Of a stretch of DNA of 64,000 nt, positions 51,664 through 61,147 are shown piece after piece. The stretch covers positions 62,001 to 126,000 of the forward strand of contig CAVORW010000004.1 in the NCBI GenBank assembly GCA_963698715.1, in the 5' to 3' direction. The position numbers and the translations under genes were made by a program. The notes under the pieces are model-generated. The model made no database searches. It was not told where the DNA came from and was given only the letters and a program-made list of their open reading frames with translations. The stretch's first letter is position 1. Every line of letters starts with the position of its first letter. Origin of the DNA: CAWHJB01 sp963698715. Its GTDB lineage: Bacteria; Chloroflexota; Anaerolineae; Anaerolineales; UBA4823.

Positions 51664-54600
51664 TGGGGCGCTTCCTCAACTTCCTCTACCTGTAAATAAC
51701 GCTGGCGCATCAAGATTTCCAGGCGCTGGCCAATCTGCATACCCAGCAATGTCCCCAGGCTCAAACCCAGTCCAACCACAGCTGCATCCACAATAGCCAG
51801 AATATTGGCCCAACAAGCCAGTCCAAGTGGCTTCGGACCCGCTGCAATTTCACAGGGCAGGGAGGCCATCCATCCCTGCCAGGGGGGGGTAGCAGCCAAA
51901 GCGTTCAAATCTGAATAAAACCGGATAGCTGGGTAAAAGATCACCGCGGTAGTATCCACGTTTCTAATAAGCACAAATATCGCCTGCACCGCTGCAAACA
52001 GCAAACCAGCCAATGCAACCGTTAAAATCCAGCGTCTACGGTCGCGGTGTAATCGTGGATAAACTGATATTGCGAGCGCGGACGCCAAAGCTAATCCAGC
52101 CAACAAACTGGCTAAACCCACCAGTTCTTTGCCCGCAAATATCCGGCATGGGCCAAATCCTGGCAAGCCTGCAAATGGCAAACAAACATCAAACCACAAA
52201 AATATGACGACAACCAGCAAAACAGGGAAAATGACGGTCCATCTCCGACTCAAGCCTGCCAGCCGTAATGCCGCCAAACCAAAGGCTGCCACCAACAAGA
52301 TAAATACCGGATCTGGAAGCCTGCCCGTGACAAGGATTATGAAGCTGGCCACCTGCCAGAACGCCAGGGTCCCCAGGACAATACCCAAAAGCATGCCCAT
52401 CTTACCTGGATTAAGCCTCAATTGGCCCGATCGCGGTGCTAAGCGCCCGCTGCCGGGTCTGGGTAGCAATAAATACTCTGGCAGCAGCAGTCCAAGCACT
52501 AGTCCGGTAGCCAGCATCCATCCAAAGCCAAAATTCTGGTAGGCATGTAGGGTAGGCGTCAAACCAACCAGCCGGGCTACCAGCAGCCGCCAGAATGCCA
52601 ACAACAGCCCAGCCCCCAAGCCAGCTGGAGCGGCCAGACTCCACAGACGCAACCTATCGCTGGTCAGCCGGCGGATCACACGCCAGCCCCAAACACCTGC
52701 TCGCTCCAGCCAGGAAAGCCGCGAATCAACCGCCTCGGCACTCGGGTCAGCTTCCGCCATAACCCCGCGCAGCTCAACTTTGCGTGCCAGCTGAGAGGGT
52801 CCAGAAAGGTGTGCATCCAGGGCCCAATCGATCTGATCAACTGCCTGATGAGGGTTTTCCGCCAGCAGCGCCAGCGCAGACACCTGCCGCACGTCAGGCC
52901 GGACGCTGCTCACGGCCGAAATCGCCAGCGGCCCGTAAGCTGCAGAATTATTCCGGGATGTTTCTGGCTGATCCAACAACCTGAATTCGGTTGCTTGCAA
53001 ATCCACTGGCAAACCAGTCAGCTCAGCTGCATACACCAGCTCATCCGGAGTAAAGTAAATCTCTGGCGGCCTGCGCTCTGACCCCGCAGAAGGTGGTTCG
53101 GGCAGGCTGCCAAGGCGCCGCACCAGCGCCCGCGCTTCCGGCGCCCGCATACCGGGCAGCCATGGCGATACCGCTGCCCGCTGCGCCGCAGCGGAACGGA
53201 GTAGCAGCAAAGATTGAAGCGGCAGAGGCGTCAATGCTGCCCCAAATTCCTCCAGGCGGGCAAGCTGCCGGGCGGAGATCAAGTCCCGATTAGCTGCCCA
53301 GGCCGCCCAGGCTCGATCCAGCTCTCTGGCGGCGCGTGAAGTTCGTTCGATCTCCTCGCCGGCCTTACGCCGGACAGGCTCTTCCAACACCTTGCTGGTA
53401 TAGCCATAAAGAATTTCATCCTCCTCTGGGCGGCCGATTAGCAGACCGGCGCTGCGCAGCCGATCCAATACACCAGAAACCTGATCCAGCGGCACATCCT
53501 CGATGCCCAAGGCTTCCGGGGTCACCCAATCTCGGGTCCCGGCCGCAATGCGGACCAGCACTTTCCAGGCCAGTTCGCGCTGATCGGCCAGTTGTGTCTG
53601 TAAGGTCTCATCCAGATAGCTGTAGAAGAGACCCTGAGCGCCTTTAGCCGTCTCCAGATAGAATCGTCTACCCACCACCCGCAAATTGGCGGCTGCTGCC
53701 ATATTGTAAAGTTGGTGACAAACAATCTGCAAATGGGGGGGATAGATGCTTCGGTTTTCTCCAGAATCAGAAAGCCGGATCAATTCTGGAAGCAGATATT
53801 CTTCGACAAAACCTTCCTCATAGAAGATAGGGCGCTCGACATAGTCGTTCGGCTCAACCACCGCCGCTCGGGCTTGATCCCACGACAGCGATTCCAGTTC
53901 GAGAAATGAGCGAAATACATCCGGGAAAGTGTCCTTTAGCTCCGTCAGACTGACAAACTCCGAATCGCGTGTGACCAGGATCAGGCGCAGGTAAAGATCA
54001 TCGATCGTCCGGTAAGCTTCCGCAACTGACCTTATCTGGGCAGCAGCTTGAGCTTCAGGTATCGAACCATTTAAAAGGTTTTCAAATTGATCCAGCACCA
54101 GGACTAAAGTGCCGCCGGTAGATTCCTGCAATTTGGCAATCATTTCAGCCAGGCTGTCAGTCTCAGCAAGCTGTAATGGGATCTGTTCCTGGCTTTGTTG
54201 CAACGCCCCTTTTAAGGTTAATGCAATTGGATGGGTGTATTCACGAATGTGAACGGCCATGGCCCCATCCTCAATTAATTGAGGGATCACCCCTGCCGCG
54301 ATCAGGGAGGTTTTACCCGCACCAGGCTTTCCGTAAAGCACCAGCAGCGGGCTGGCGCCAATCCGATCGAGCACCTGGCGGATTTCAGTCTGCCGGCCAC
54401 GAAAACGAAGGCGGTCCCGGGCAGTGTAAGCAGATAAAAATTGATAAGGCGGAGCATTGCGATCCGCAAAGCTATCTTCGTCTCCGGGCTGGCGATCGCC
54501 ACTTAATACATATAACTGGACGTTATAAATATCACCACCATAAACCGTGCCGTGGATCGCGCCAGTTTTTATGCCAATCACATTACCGTAGTTGGTGGCA

Positions 54601-54743
54601 ACGGATGTATCCGCATTGACTACAGTCTCAGGCTGCGCCTCAGCAGGCCGCAGGCGTGCAGCAATACCGACCGGTTGGCCGCAGCGCAGGCAGAAACTTG
54701 CGTCTTCAGGTAGTGGATCAAGCTTACAGTTTGGGCAACGCAT
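51660..54743 (-). CDS. Zinc-ribbon STAND NTPase with multi-TM C-terminus
   Basis: A 1027-residue protein. N-terminus: a zinc ribbon with CxxC pairs at C3/C6 and C18/C21. A short Gly-rich beta segment follows (about 45-80, YGNVIGIKTGAIHGTVYGGD). The STAND NTPase has Walker A LYGKPGAGKTSLIAAG (about 135-150) and Walker B TLVLVLDQFENLL (about 208-220), then a winged-helix/HETHS-like region, and about 8-10 hydrophobic helices from about 690 to 1000. Such nSTAND proteins assemble after a signal and drive a coupled effector. The membrane part could be the effector or an anchor. It overlaps the propeller lipoprotein gene by ATGA, and is separated by 232 bases and a hairpin from the upstream STAND-WD40 gene. 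Confidence 0.85.
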   Translation of the reverse strand: MRCPNCKLDPLPEDASFCLRCGQPVGIAARLRPAEAQPETVVNADTSVATNYGNVIGIKTGAIHGTVYGGDIYNVQLYVLSGDRQPGDEDSFADRNAPPYQFLSAYTARDRLRFRGRQTEIRQVLDRIGASPLLVLYGKPGAGKTSLIAAGVIPQLIEDGAMAVHIREYTHPIALTLKGALQQSQEQIPLQLAETDSLAEMIAKLQESTGGTLVLVLDQFENLLNGSIPEAQAAAQIRSVAEAYRTIDDLYLRLILVTRDSEFVSLTELKDTFPDVFRSFLELESLSWDQARAAVVEPNDYVERPIFYEEGFVEEYLLPELIRLSDSGENRSIYPPHLQIVCHQLYNMAAAANLRVVGRRFYLETAKGAQGLFYSYLDETLQTQLADQRELAWKVLVRIAAGTRDWVTPEALGIEDVPLDQVSGVLDRLRSAGLLIGRPEEDEILYGYTSKVLEEPVRRKAGEEIERTSRAARELDRAWAAWAANRDLISARQLARLEEFGAALTPLPLQSLLLLRSAAAQRAAVSPWLPGMRAPEARALVRRLGSLPEPPSAGSERRPPEIYFTPDELVYAAELTGLPVDLQATEFRLLDQPETSRNNSAAYGPLAISAVSSVRPDVRQVSALALLAENPHQAVDQIDWALDAHLSGPSQLARKVELRGVMAEADPSAEAVDSRLSWLERAGVWGWRVIRRLTSDRLRLWSLAAPAGLGAGLLLAFWRLLVARLVGLTPTLHAYQNFGFGWMLATGLVLGLLLPEYLLLPRPGSGRLAPRSGQLRLNPGKMGMLLGIVLGTLAFWQVASFIILVTGRLPDPVFILLVAAFGLAALRLAGLSRRWTVIFPVLLVVVIFLWFDVCLPFAGLPGFGPCRIFAGKELVGLASLLAGLALASALAISVYPRLHRDRRRWILTVALAGLLFAAVQAIFVLIRNVDTTAVIFYPAIRFYSDLNALAATPPWQGWMASLPCEIAAGPKPLGLACWANILAIVDAAVVGLGLSLGTLLGMQIGQRLEILMRQRYLQVEEVEEAPQ

Positions 54744-54884
54744 ATAAACTCATCAAACTCAACGGTTTACAAATAGCTTTGGATGCACGCCGTAAACAGC
54801 GTCTGGTTGAATGCACCTTATTGTGCCATGAATAGAACAATTTGTCGAATTCCGACCTTCTAAGGTTGGTAAGGAGGATTTGTG

Positions 54885-54923
54885 TTGTTTGGTTTAGGCG
54901 GCAAAGCGCTCTAAACCGAACAA
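54885..54923. repeat. Inverted repeat, 13-bp arms (1 mismatch)
   Basis: TTGTTTGGTTTAG (54885-54897) pairs with CTAAACCGAACAA (54911-54923) with one mismatch. Outer pairing GAGGA/TCCTC is nearby. The core is like the repeats at 37817 and 38116, so they belong to one family. It is 52 bases downstream of the STAND-WD40 stop codon. Confidence 0.65.
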
Positions 54924-54975
54924 AAACGCTCCTCATTTATTTCCTAAAGCGACTTAGTGAGAAAACCACTCACCC

Positions 54976-57900
54976 TCATCCCGGCAAATGATTAACGTCA
55001 AAAAACAAGATATTTCCCTGCTTGTCTCCCACAACAATTCGCAAGCCTTCCCCGATGGCACACAGACCACAGCTTTCGATCGGCAATTCCCAGACGTATC
55101 TCGCAACCACCTGTCCGGAGGCCAAATCCCACAAGCGCAAGACTTTATCCCATCCACCCGAAACCAGCCAGCGCCCATCCGGGGGAAGCGCCAGGGCTTT
55201 TACATACTTCGAATGGTCTCCCAACCAGCGGGCGGTACGATTTTCCAGGTCCCAGACCACAATATTGCCATGCAAATCTCCAGCTGCAGCCAGGCTTCCT
55301 CCAGCGCCAAATAGGATCCGCTGCACAGCATCCGGGTTCTCCGGTAAACTAGCAAGAGCTTGCGGCTGGCCGGTCTGCCAGATCGAGACCAGATCATACG
55401 CCAGCAAAGCCTGAGAAGCATCGTCCGATATAGCCCCGACGTTGTAGTCACCCTCGATGTTCAAGAGTGCTTGAGGTGGGTCAGTTCCGGTGATTTTCCA
55501 GATCACGGAACGCTTTTGATAAAAACTTATCGAGATTCCATGGAGCGCTTCAGGCAAATCAACCAGGGCTGCAATGCTCATTTCTGTATTCTTGGAAAAA
55601 ACCAGCTCGGATCGAGCGATGGGCTGCTCTTGACCGCGACGCCAGCGATAAATGCTGCCGGAAGCATCACCAGCCAGATAACTATCCTGCTGACCAAACA
55701 CGGCGGCGGTTATCGCCCTATCCGCTAAATCCCGCTGCTCTAATACGGTTCCCCGATCCACATCCCATAATAACAACCGGCCATCTTCGCCCGCAGTTAA
55801 CGCGAATTTTCCGTCGGATGAAATGCAGGTGGTATTTACTGCTGAGGTATGCCTGAACCTTTTGTTCTCAAATCGTGACCGATCGAGACTCCACACCCTG
55901 ATCGTACCTGCTCCTCCGGCGGTTACTGCCATCATTCCGCCAGCCAGAACGGCTATGTCCATAATCTGGCCGGTATGGCCGCGCAGCTCAGCCTTCAACT
56001 CGCCAGTGGGAAGATCCCAGACCCGCAGCAGTGTATCAACTCCGCCGGATAAAACACAGCTTGCTTCCATCGAAACGGCCACAGATCGCAGCATGTTTCG
56101 ATCGGCTCGGCGAACCCACAGTTGAGTAGCTGTTTCGACATCCCATAAATACAAAACACCTGCATCGTCTCCCACTGCCATATAATGACCATCGTCAGAA
56201 AATGCCAGTGTGGTAATCGTGAAATCCTCAAAACCGGAATATTCACTCTCGTGATCCAGTCCGGCCTGGGAAGTTGACAAGTGCCGGCCTGTAAACGCGA
56301 CGGTTGGGATCTCGCCAGATATACCCGGAGCCAGCAGGTCCCAATCCAGTCTCCAAATCCACAATTTGCCATCCCCGCCGCCAGCCGCAATTTTGTCTCC
56401 CTGGGGGGAGACAGCGATCGCCCGCGCTATCCCACCAGGCAGAGCCCAGCGCTGAACCACCTGACGGCTCTCCAAATGGAACAATGCCACAGAACCATCT
56501 GCCAACGCAAGCAGCAATGCGGCGTTATTCGGAGTGAGCGCCATATCGTTTATGCTGGAAAGGTTAAGATCCGAGGCTTGTTTTTTGGCGGTATCCCATA
56601 GGCGGACCTTGTCATTCATATTTCGCAAGATGAACCAGCGCCCATCAGGATCGGCCACAACCTGCTCCAGATATTTGCTCAGGTCGAGCTCTTCATCATC
56701 GCCAATTGGCTCAAAAGGTGCCGGCCAGGCCGCCAATTCAACGCCAGTAGCCAGGTTCCAGGTACGGAAAGTTTTATCACTGCTGGTAGAGACGAGACGC
56801 TCTCCATGGCTAAAAACAGCCAGGCAGGAGGCGGTCTCTGTATGGCCTGAAAGCGTTCGCACCAGGGCCGAGTCGACCGGCAGCGGGTGCAGGGCTTGCA
56901 GCCAGGGGCCTTTCGGCTCTAGCGAACTGGCCTGAAGCGCCCGGTCAATCCGCCCGCCATCACCGCGAAATAACCGGTTGTAGAGATGAGTATAAAATGC
57001 ACTTGGGTCAGCCCGTAAAATATGGCTCTCGCGTTGCAGCGCATCTCCAATGGTTTGCAAATAACCTTGCTCTCCATTCTTAGGTAAGAGATCTACAACA
57101 CTGGCGATATCACTCTCAAGAGGCACTGAACTGTTGCCATCCAGGCTCAGCCTGGCATACCAGTAATCTAAATTGCCAAGCAAATCCGTCAGCCGTTCAA
57201 GCAGCTTGTACTGTTGTGCCCGCTTGAACGGGCTCGTCAGCCCAGCGGCAGCTGACAGCAGATGAGCCGGTGTGTTGCGCACAGCATAGACGTCCGGGCA
57301 GCTAACCCAATCACCCCCAAAGGCATTCTGCAAAAGTTCGCCCAACGCTCGATGTGCCTCCAGTGGATATACCGGGTAATCAGGATTGGATAATAGATAT
57401 TCACGGAAAGATTGGTGATACAACCTGAATGGGCCGTATGGTACCACGCCATGCAAATATTGAGCTGCTGCTGCCAGAATTTGATCCACGCTCGAATCAG
57501 GCAAGCCTGTTGCAGCAGCCAGGTGATCGCGTTGTAGACCTGGATCGCGGGCGACCGCCAACAGCTCCAGGACCGGCCGGTAACGATCTCCCCAGGTCTC
57601 CAGCCTGCGGCCAAGCTCGCGCTGGATAAACCCCTTATAGATATCATTAAGCCCCGGAGGTAGATCCAGCGCATCCAGATTGGCAGGCAGTTCCGACTGG
57701 GCCAGCAAGTCATCCAAAACGTAGCGAGCGTATAAAAAGCTGCCCGCGCTGGCTATCGATACCCGCTCAGCCAGGCTGGTTCTGTGCGGGTCCTCCATGG
57801 CTCGCAGGCGAGCGGTTGCATAAATTCGCACATCGTCCACATCCGCTGGTGCACTGGCAATAAGGTCGAGATCTCCCGTTCCAAACAGGCTGCTAAGGCG

Positions 57901-58575
57901 TGGATCAGATCTCCCGGTAAGGAAAAATCGCACGTTGTCCGGCAAATCATCAGGATCGTCCAAAAAATCAGCCAGTAAAACCGCAATATTATCTTCGGAA
58001 TCGTATGTCAAGGCTTCATCTAAAGAGTCGACCAGAATGAATACAGGCCGGTCATATCCATCCGTATAGCTGGTTTGGAGCGGCTGCCGGACAAGCTGAT
58101 CGAAAGCCGACCGGGCTGGCATGCGTCCAATCGCCAGCTCGGAGATCGTCACACCGCTGATCGTTGCTCCGGCATTAAGACTGCCAACATTTACCTCCGA
58201 CTTAATCGTGATGGCAGGGTCATTGACCTGGATTAAAGCCCGGGCAAAATCATCCCGGCGGCTTAAACTTAACGATAACCGGCGCACGAAGGTCAATGGG
58301 TTCAGGGCATCTTCACTGGCAGCCCGGCAAAAATGAAAGTGCGATAATGCCCCACTGCCCAGGGCAGGCCAGGCACCGGCATCAACTTCACCGCGGCTCA
58401 TCTGAACCAGCCTGGCAGCAATGGCACTCTTGCCGCTGCCTGGTCCACCCGTCATGTAATAGTATTTCTTGGGAGAATCTTTCAGCCAGGATTGAACTGC
58501 GTTGAACACCCAGTCCCGTCCGACAAAATCACGAGTTCGTTCGTTGATATACGTGGATAAATCGGAGTCGCTCAT
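54976..58575 (-). CDS. STAND NTPase with WD40 repeats
   Basis: A 1199-residue NACHT/STAND-type protein. N-terminal NTPase: the linker-type opening TRDFVGRDWVFNAVQSWL, Walker A TGGPGSGKSAIAARL (about 42-56), Walker B VFILVDSLDEAL (178-189), and FFLTGRSDPRL sensor. Between the Walker motifs a Gly/Ile-rich beta insert reads VNVGSLNAGATISGVTISEL (about 128-147). A helical region follows (about 300-560), then about 12-14 WD40 repeats (SGHTETASCLAVFSHGERLV, LSGGVDTLLRVWDLPTG, VSGGWDKVLRLWDLASG) that would form two propellers as the sensor. It overlaps the previous gene by four bases (ATGA). Confidence 0.88.
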   Translation of the reverse strand: MSDSDLSTYINERTRDFVGRDWVFNAVQSWLKDSPKKYYYMTGGPGSGKSAIAARLVQMSRGEVDAGAWPALGSGALSHFHFCRAASEDALNPLTFVRRLSLSLSRRDDFARALIQVNDPAITIKSEVNVGSLNAGATISGVTISELAIGRMPARSAFDQLVRQPLQTSYTDGYDRPVFILVDSLDEALTYDSEDNIAVLLADFLDDPDDLPDNVRFFLTGRSDPRLSSLFGTGDLDLIASAPADVDDVRIYATARLRAMEDPHRTSLAERVSIASAGSFLYARYVLDDLLAQSELPANLDALDLPPGLNDIYKGFIQRELGRRLETWGDRYRPVLELLAVARDPGLQRDHLAAATGLPDSSVDQILAAAAQYLHGVVPYGPFRLYHQSFREYLLSNPDYPVYPLEAHRALGELLQNAFGGDWVSCPDVYAVRNTPAHLLSAAAGLTSPFKRAQQYKLLERLTDLLGNLDYWYARLSLDGNSSVPLESDIASVVDLLPKNGEQGYLQTIGDALQRESHILRADPSAFYTHLYNRLFRGDGGRIDRALQASSLEPKGPWLQALHPLPVDSALVRTLSGHTETASCLAVFSHGERLVSTSSDKTFRTWNLATGVELAAWPAPFEPIGDDEELDLSKYLEQVVADPDGRWFILRNMNDKVRLWDTAKKQASDLNLSSINDMALTPNNAALLLALADGSVALFHLESRQVVQRWALPGGIARAIAVSPQGDKIAAGGGDGKLWIWRLDWDLLAPGISGEIPTVAFTGRHLSTSQAGLDHESEYSGFEDFTITTLAFSDDGHYMAVGDDAGVLYLWDVETATQLWVRRADRNMLRSVAVSMEASCVLSGGVDTLLRVWDLPTGELKAELRGHTGQIMDIAVLAGGMMAVTAGGAGTIRVWSLDRSRFENKRFRHTSAVNTTCISSDGKFALTAGEDGRLLLWDVDRGTVLEQRDLADRAITAAVFGQQDSYLAGDASGSIYRWRRGQEQPIARSELVFSKNTEMSIAALVDLPEALHGISISFYQKRSVIWKITGTDPPQALLNIEGDYNVGAISDDASQALLAYDLVSIWQTGQPQALASLPENPDAVQRILFGAGGSLAAAGDLHGNIVVWDLENRTARWLGDHSKYVKALALPPDGRWLVSGGWDKVLRLWDLASGQVVARYVWELPIESCGLCAIGEGLRIVVGDKQGNILFFDVNHLPG

Positions 58576-61115
58576 ATTGAAATTTGGTTCCGGCGGTGCA
58601 GTTCATCTAAAGCCCGCTCGCCAGCTTTCAGAACGTTTTTTTTCTGCAGTTCTTTCATTGGACCTGGCTCTATTTCTTCAAGGTAGCCTTCCAAGGGTAC
58701 GATGACTTCTGCGTTTCCGATCCGTCCCAATGCGACAACCGCGCGTTTTATCAATAGAGGGTTATCCCAGGTCCGCAATTCGGTTTGATCGCCAAGTCCC
58801 AGCCTCGTCAGCAATACACCCTGATAATGCTTACACCACTCAGCGCGGCCCCTGCCAGAAGCGGGGGCTAACAGTTCGATCGCATCGACCACCCTCGGCA
58901 AATAGGCCTGCGGATTTTTCAAGCCGCGATCGATCATTTGCCGTAATTCCTGAGTGGGAAGGCTGGCATGCATGCGGCCCAGTGTATACAAAATGACTTG
59001 CTGTTCCCAAGGCTTAACCTGCGGCGTCCAAAAGGCGGTTTGCAAGTCTTGAACACAGGCCGGGTCCTTGAGCGCCAGGAGGCCATCGGCAGCACACCAG
59101 CGGATATGAGATCTATGGCGTTTATTCTTTACAAACCGTGCGGGATGAAACAGGATTTCCTCCAGGTTCTTCAGGGCTTGTGGGGCATGGGTTTCTCCGA
59201 CGGCCAGGACAACAACTCCCTTAATTCGTACATCCAATGCTTGCGCAGGGTCCAGATAAGGAACGATCGCGTTCAGCGCATCGGCTGGAGGCTTTTCCAG
59301 CGCATCCAGAAGATCGTATACCAGCCTGGAGCGAGACCCTTCCTTCGGTCTGTTATGCGATTTTTCCGCCGGGGAAAGGTAGCCATATACCGAGCGCAGC
59401 AACCTCAAGACCTCCTGGTTAGCTAAGCTGTTCCGGTGATTTGCAGTAATAACGTTGAGACCGGTTTGCATGACAAGCAGGGGGGAAACATCCTTCAACT
59501 TCTCCAGGTCTTGCACCAAGGGCAGGTGCCAGCCAAAACGGGCTCCCCGGGACTGGATGAACGGTTCTGTCAGAATCGTTTCAAGCAGCTGGTCGCGTTC
59601 TTGGCTGGTGAAATCCGCCTCTAGCAAATGTCGCAGAATATACTGCAGCCCATACGCATCACTCTCAGACCATTCACTCCTATGGGCTCTGAGCAGACTG
59701 CGAGTGATGTGGGCATGCCAACCCGGAGCATCCACCGCCAGGATAGACGTATCCGGATCTGCGGCTGTCTGCGGGTCCTTAAGGAAATCTGCCAGAGACG
59801 TATGGTACAGCCGGAACTCATGACGTCCCTCTAAAAATTGCGCCAACCCAGACAGCGCTTCCAGAACATCCACCTGGCTGGCGGAAATTCCTCCCATCCG
59901 GCAGATCCGATCAGCAGTGAGCGGTTCGTACGCGACAGCCAGCATAGAGAGAATTTTGTGATAAACAGCCGGCCAGGCGCGCAGAAAATGGCTCTCTCCG
60001 CTTTGGAGGTCTTGGATCTCCACACTTATATTTTCAACGGACTGGCGCACCAATCTTAAAAAATAACCGTACAGGGAGCTTAGGCCAGAAGGTAAGGCAG
60101 AATAATCTAAAAGCCGTGTCAGTAAGTCGCGATCGCCCGCTTCTGCAGCGTGCAGGAGCGCTCGGCGAAATGCATCCAGGTAACCAAGGTTTCCTTCCGA
60201 ACGGGCAGCTGCTTGATCTACAAAGATCGCAATTGCGGACGGGCTTCCCAGAATATCTTTCACCTCTGGGTGCCTCACCAGAAAATGGGCATACGAAGCT
60301 GCATCTTGTTTCACCTGGTGATCTTCAGGGGCTATTTCCAGCTCCTCTAACTCATCACCCCGGAAACGCAATTCTTCCAACAAATTATGATCTGCCCGGC
60401 TGGTCAACAAAAATTTGCAATTACCCGGCAGGTCCGGGCAAGCCGCCAGCCATTGGAGCAACCCTTCTTGCCCAGAATGGAAGCGCAATTCATCCAGGGC
60501 GTCGATCATAACCACCAGCTGCGTTTGAGGCTGCAATTCGAGCAGTGCAGCTGCCGGGTCTATCAAGGCCATGTAAGCCAGGTCTTCGATTGGCAGCAAA
60601 TGGGGGTCGGAAACCCAATGCTCCACCTGCAAGCCGATTATGCTGCCCTGGTTTTCTTGCACATGCTGACTGATGTCGATCACCACGCGAAAAAAAGGGG
60701 AAGCCAGGAGCTGCTGAACTTTAACCCCCACGAGTTGCCCACCCGCTGCCACCCGGTTTGCCCGATTGCGGATGCGCATCTCCAGGTATTGGGGTTGAAA
60801 AGCTTTTGGGTATAGTGCTGCTAACTGATAACCAATTTGCAATAAAAAGGTTCGCGCTCCAGTCCCACCTAAGAGTGAGCGTTGGTCTCGGCGAATAAAA
60901 TAACGCAGCCAGCGCTTGTTTTTACGCGCTAACCCGGCAGCAAAACTGCTTTTTCCTGCACCTGGTTCGCCTGTAATCAGCACGTAGCGAACACGAGAGC
61001 GGCCCAGCGAGGCAAGCAAACGATCTTCCAGCCAATTGCGTTCCAGATACTCATCTGAATCCACAAGACGGGAAATCAGCTTTTCGAAAAACAGGTCTTG
61101 CACAGGAGCTGTCAT
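58572..61115 (-). CDS. STAND NTPase with HEAT-like C-terminus
   Basis: An 847-residue relative of the STAND-WD40 protein. Walker A LITGEPGAGKSSFAAGL (46-62), a beta insert (NRVAAGGQLVGVKVQQL... EHWVSD), Walker B TQLVVMIDALDEL, the sensor FLLTSRADHNL, then a winged-helix-like helical region (about 395-480, VYHKILSMLAVAYEPL). The C-terminal 230 residues hold HEAT/PBS-like helical repeats (VRIKGVVVLAVGETHAPQAL, VILYTLGRM) in place of WD40. I use the ATG at 61115, which lies 32 bases after the upstream stop. A longer in-frame start overlaps the upstream gene and is unlikely. The two NTPases may be paired sensors. Confidence 0.85.
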   Translation of the reverse strand: MTAPVQDLFFEKLISRLVDSDEYLERNWLEDRLLASLGRSRVRYVLITGEPGAGKSSFAAGLARKNKRWLRYFIRRDQRSLLGGTGARTFLLQIGYQLAALYPKAFQPQYLEMRIRNRANRVAAGGQLVGVKVQQLLASPFFRVVIDISQHVQENQGSIIGLQVEHWVSDPHLLPIEDLAYMALIDPAAALLELQPQTQLVVMIDALDELRFHSGQEGLLQWLAACPDLPGNCKFLLTSRADHNLLEELRFRGDELEELEIAPEDHQVKQDAASYAHFLVRHPEVKDILGSPSAIAIFVDQAAARSEGNLGYLDAFRRALLHAAEAGDRDLLTRLLDYSALPSGLSSLYGYFLRLVRQSVENISVEIQDLQSGESHFLRAWPAVYHKILSMLAVAYEPLTADRICRMGGISASQVDVLEALSGLAQFLEGRHEFRLYHTSLADFLKDPQTAADPDTSILAVDAPGWHAHITRSLLRAHRSEWSESDAYGLQYILRHLLEADFTSQERDQLLETILTEPFIQSRGARFGWHLPLVQDLEKLKDVSPLLVMQTGLNVITANHRNSLANQEVLRLLRSVYGYLSPAEKSHNRPKEGSRSRLVYDLLDALEKPPADALNAIVPYLDPAQALDVRIKGVVVLAVGETHAPQALKNLEEILFHPARFVKNKRHRSHIRWCAADGLLALKDPACVQDLQTAFWTPQVKPWEQQVILYTLGRMHASLPTQELRQMIDRGLKNPQAYLPRVVDAIELLAPASGRGRAEWCKHYQGVLLTRLGLGDQTELRTWDNPLLIKRAVVALGRIGNAEVIVPLEGYLEEIEPGPMKELQKKNVLKAGERALDELHRRNQISI

Positions 61116-61147
61116 GGCACCAACATTAATAGTTTGGTGGCAATTTG

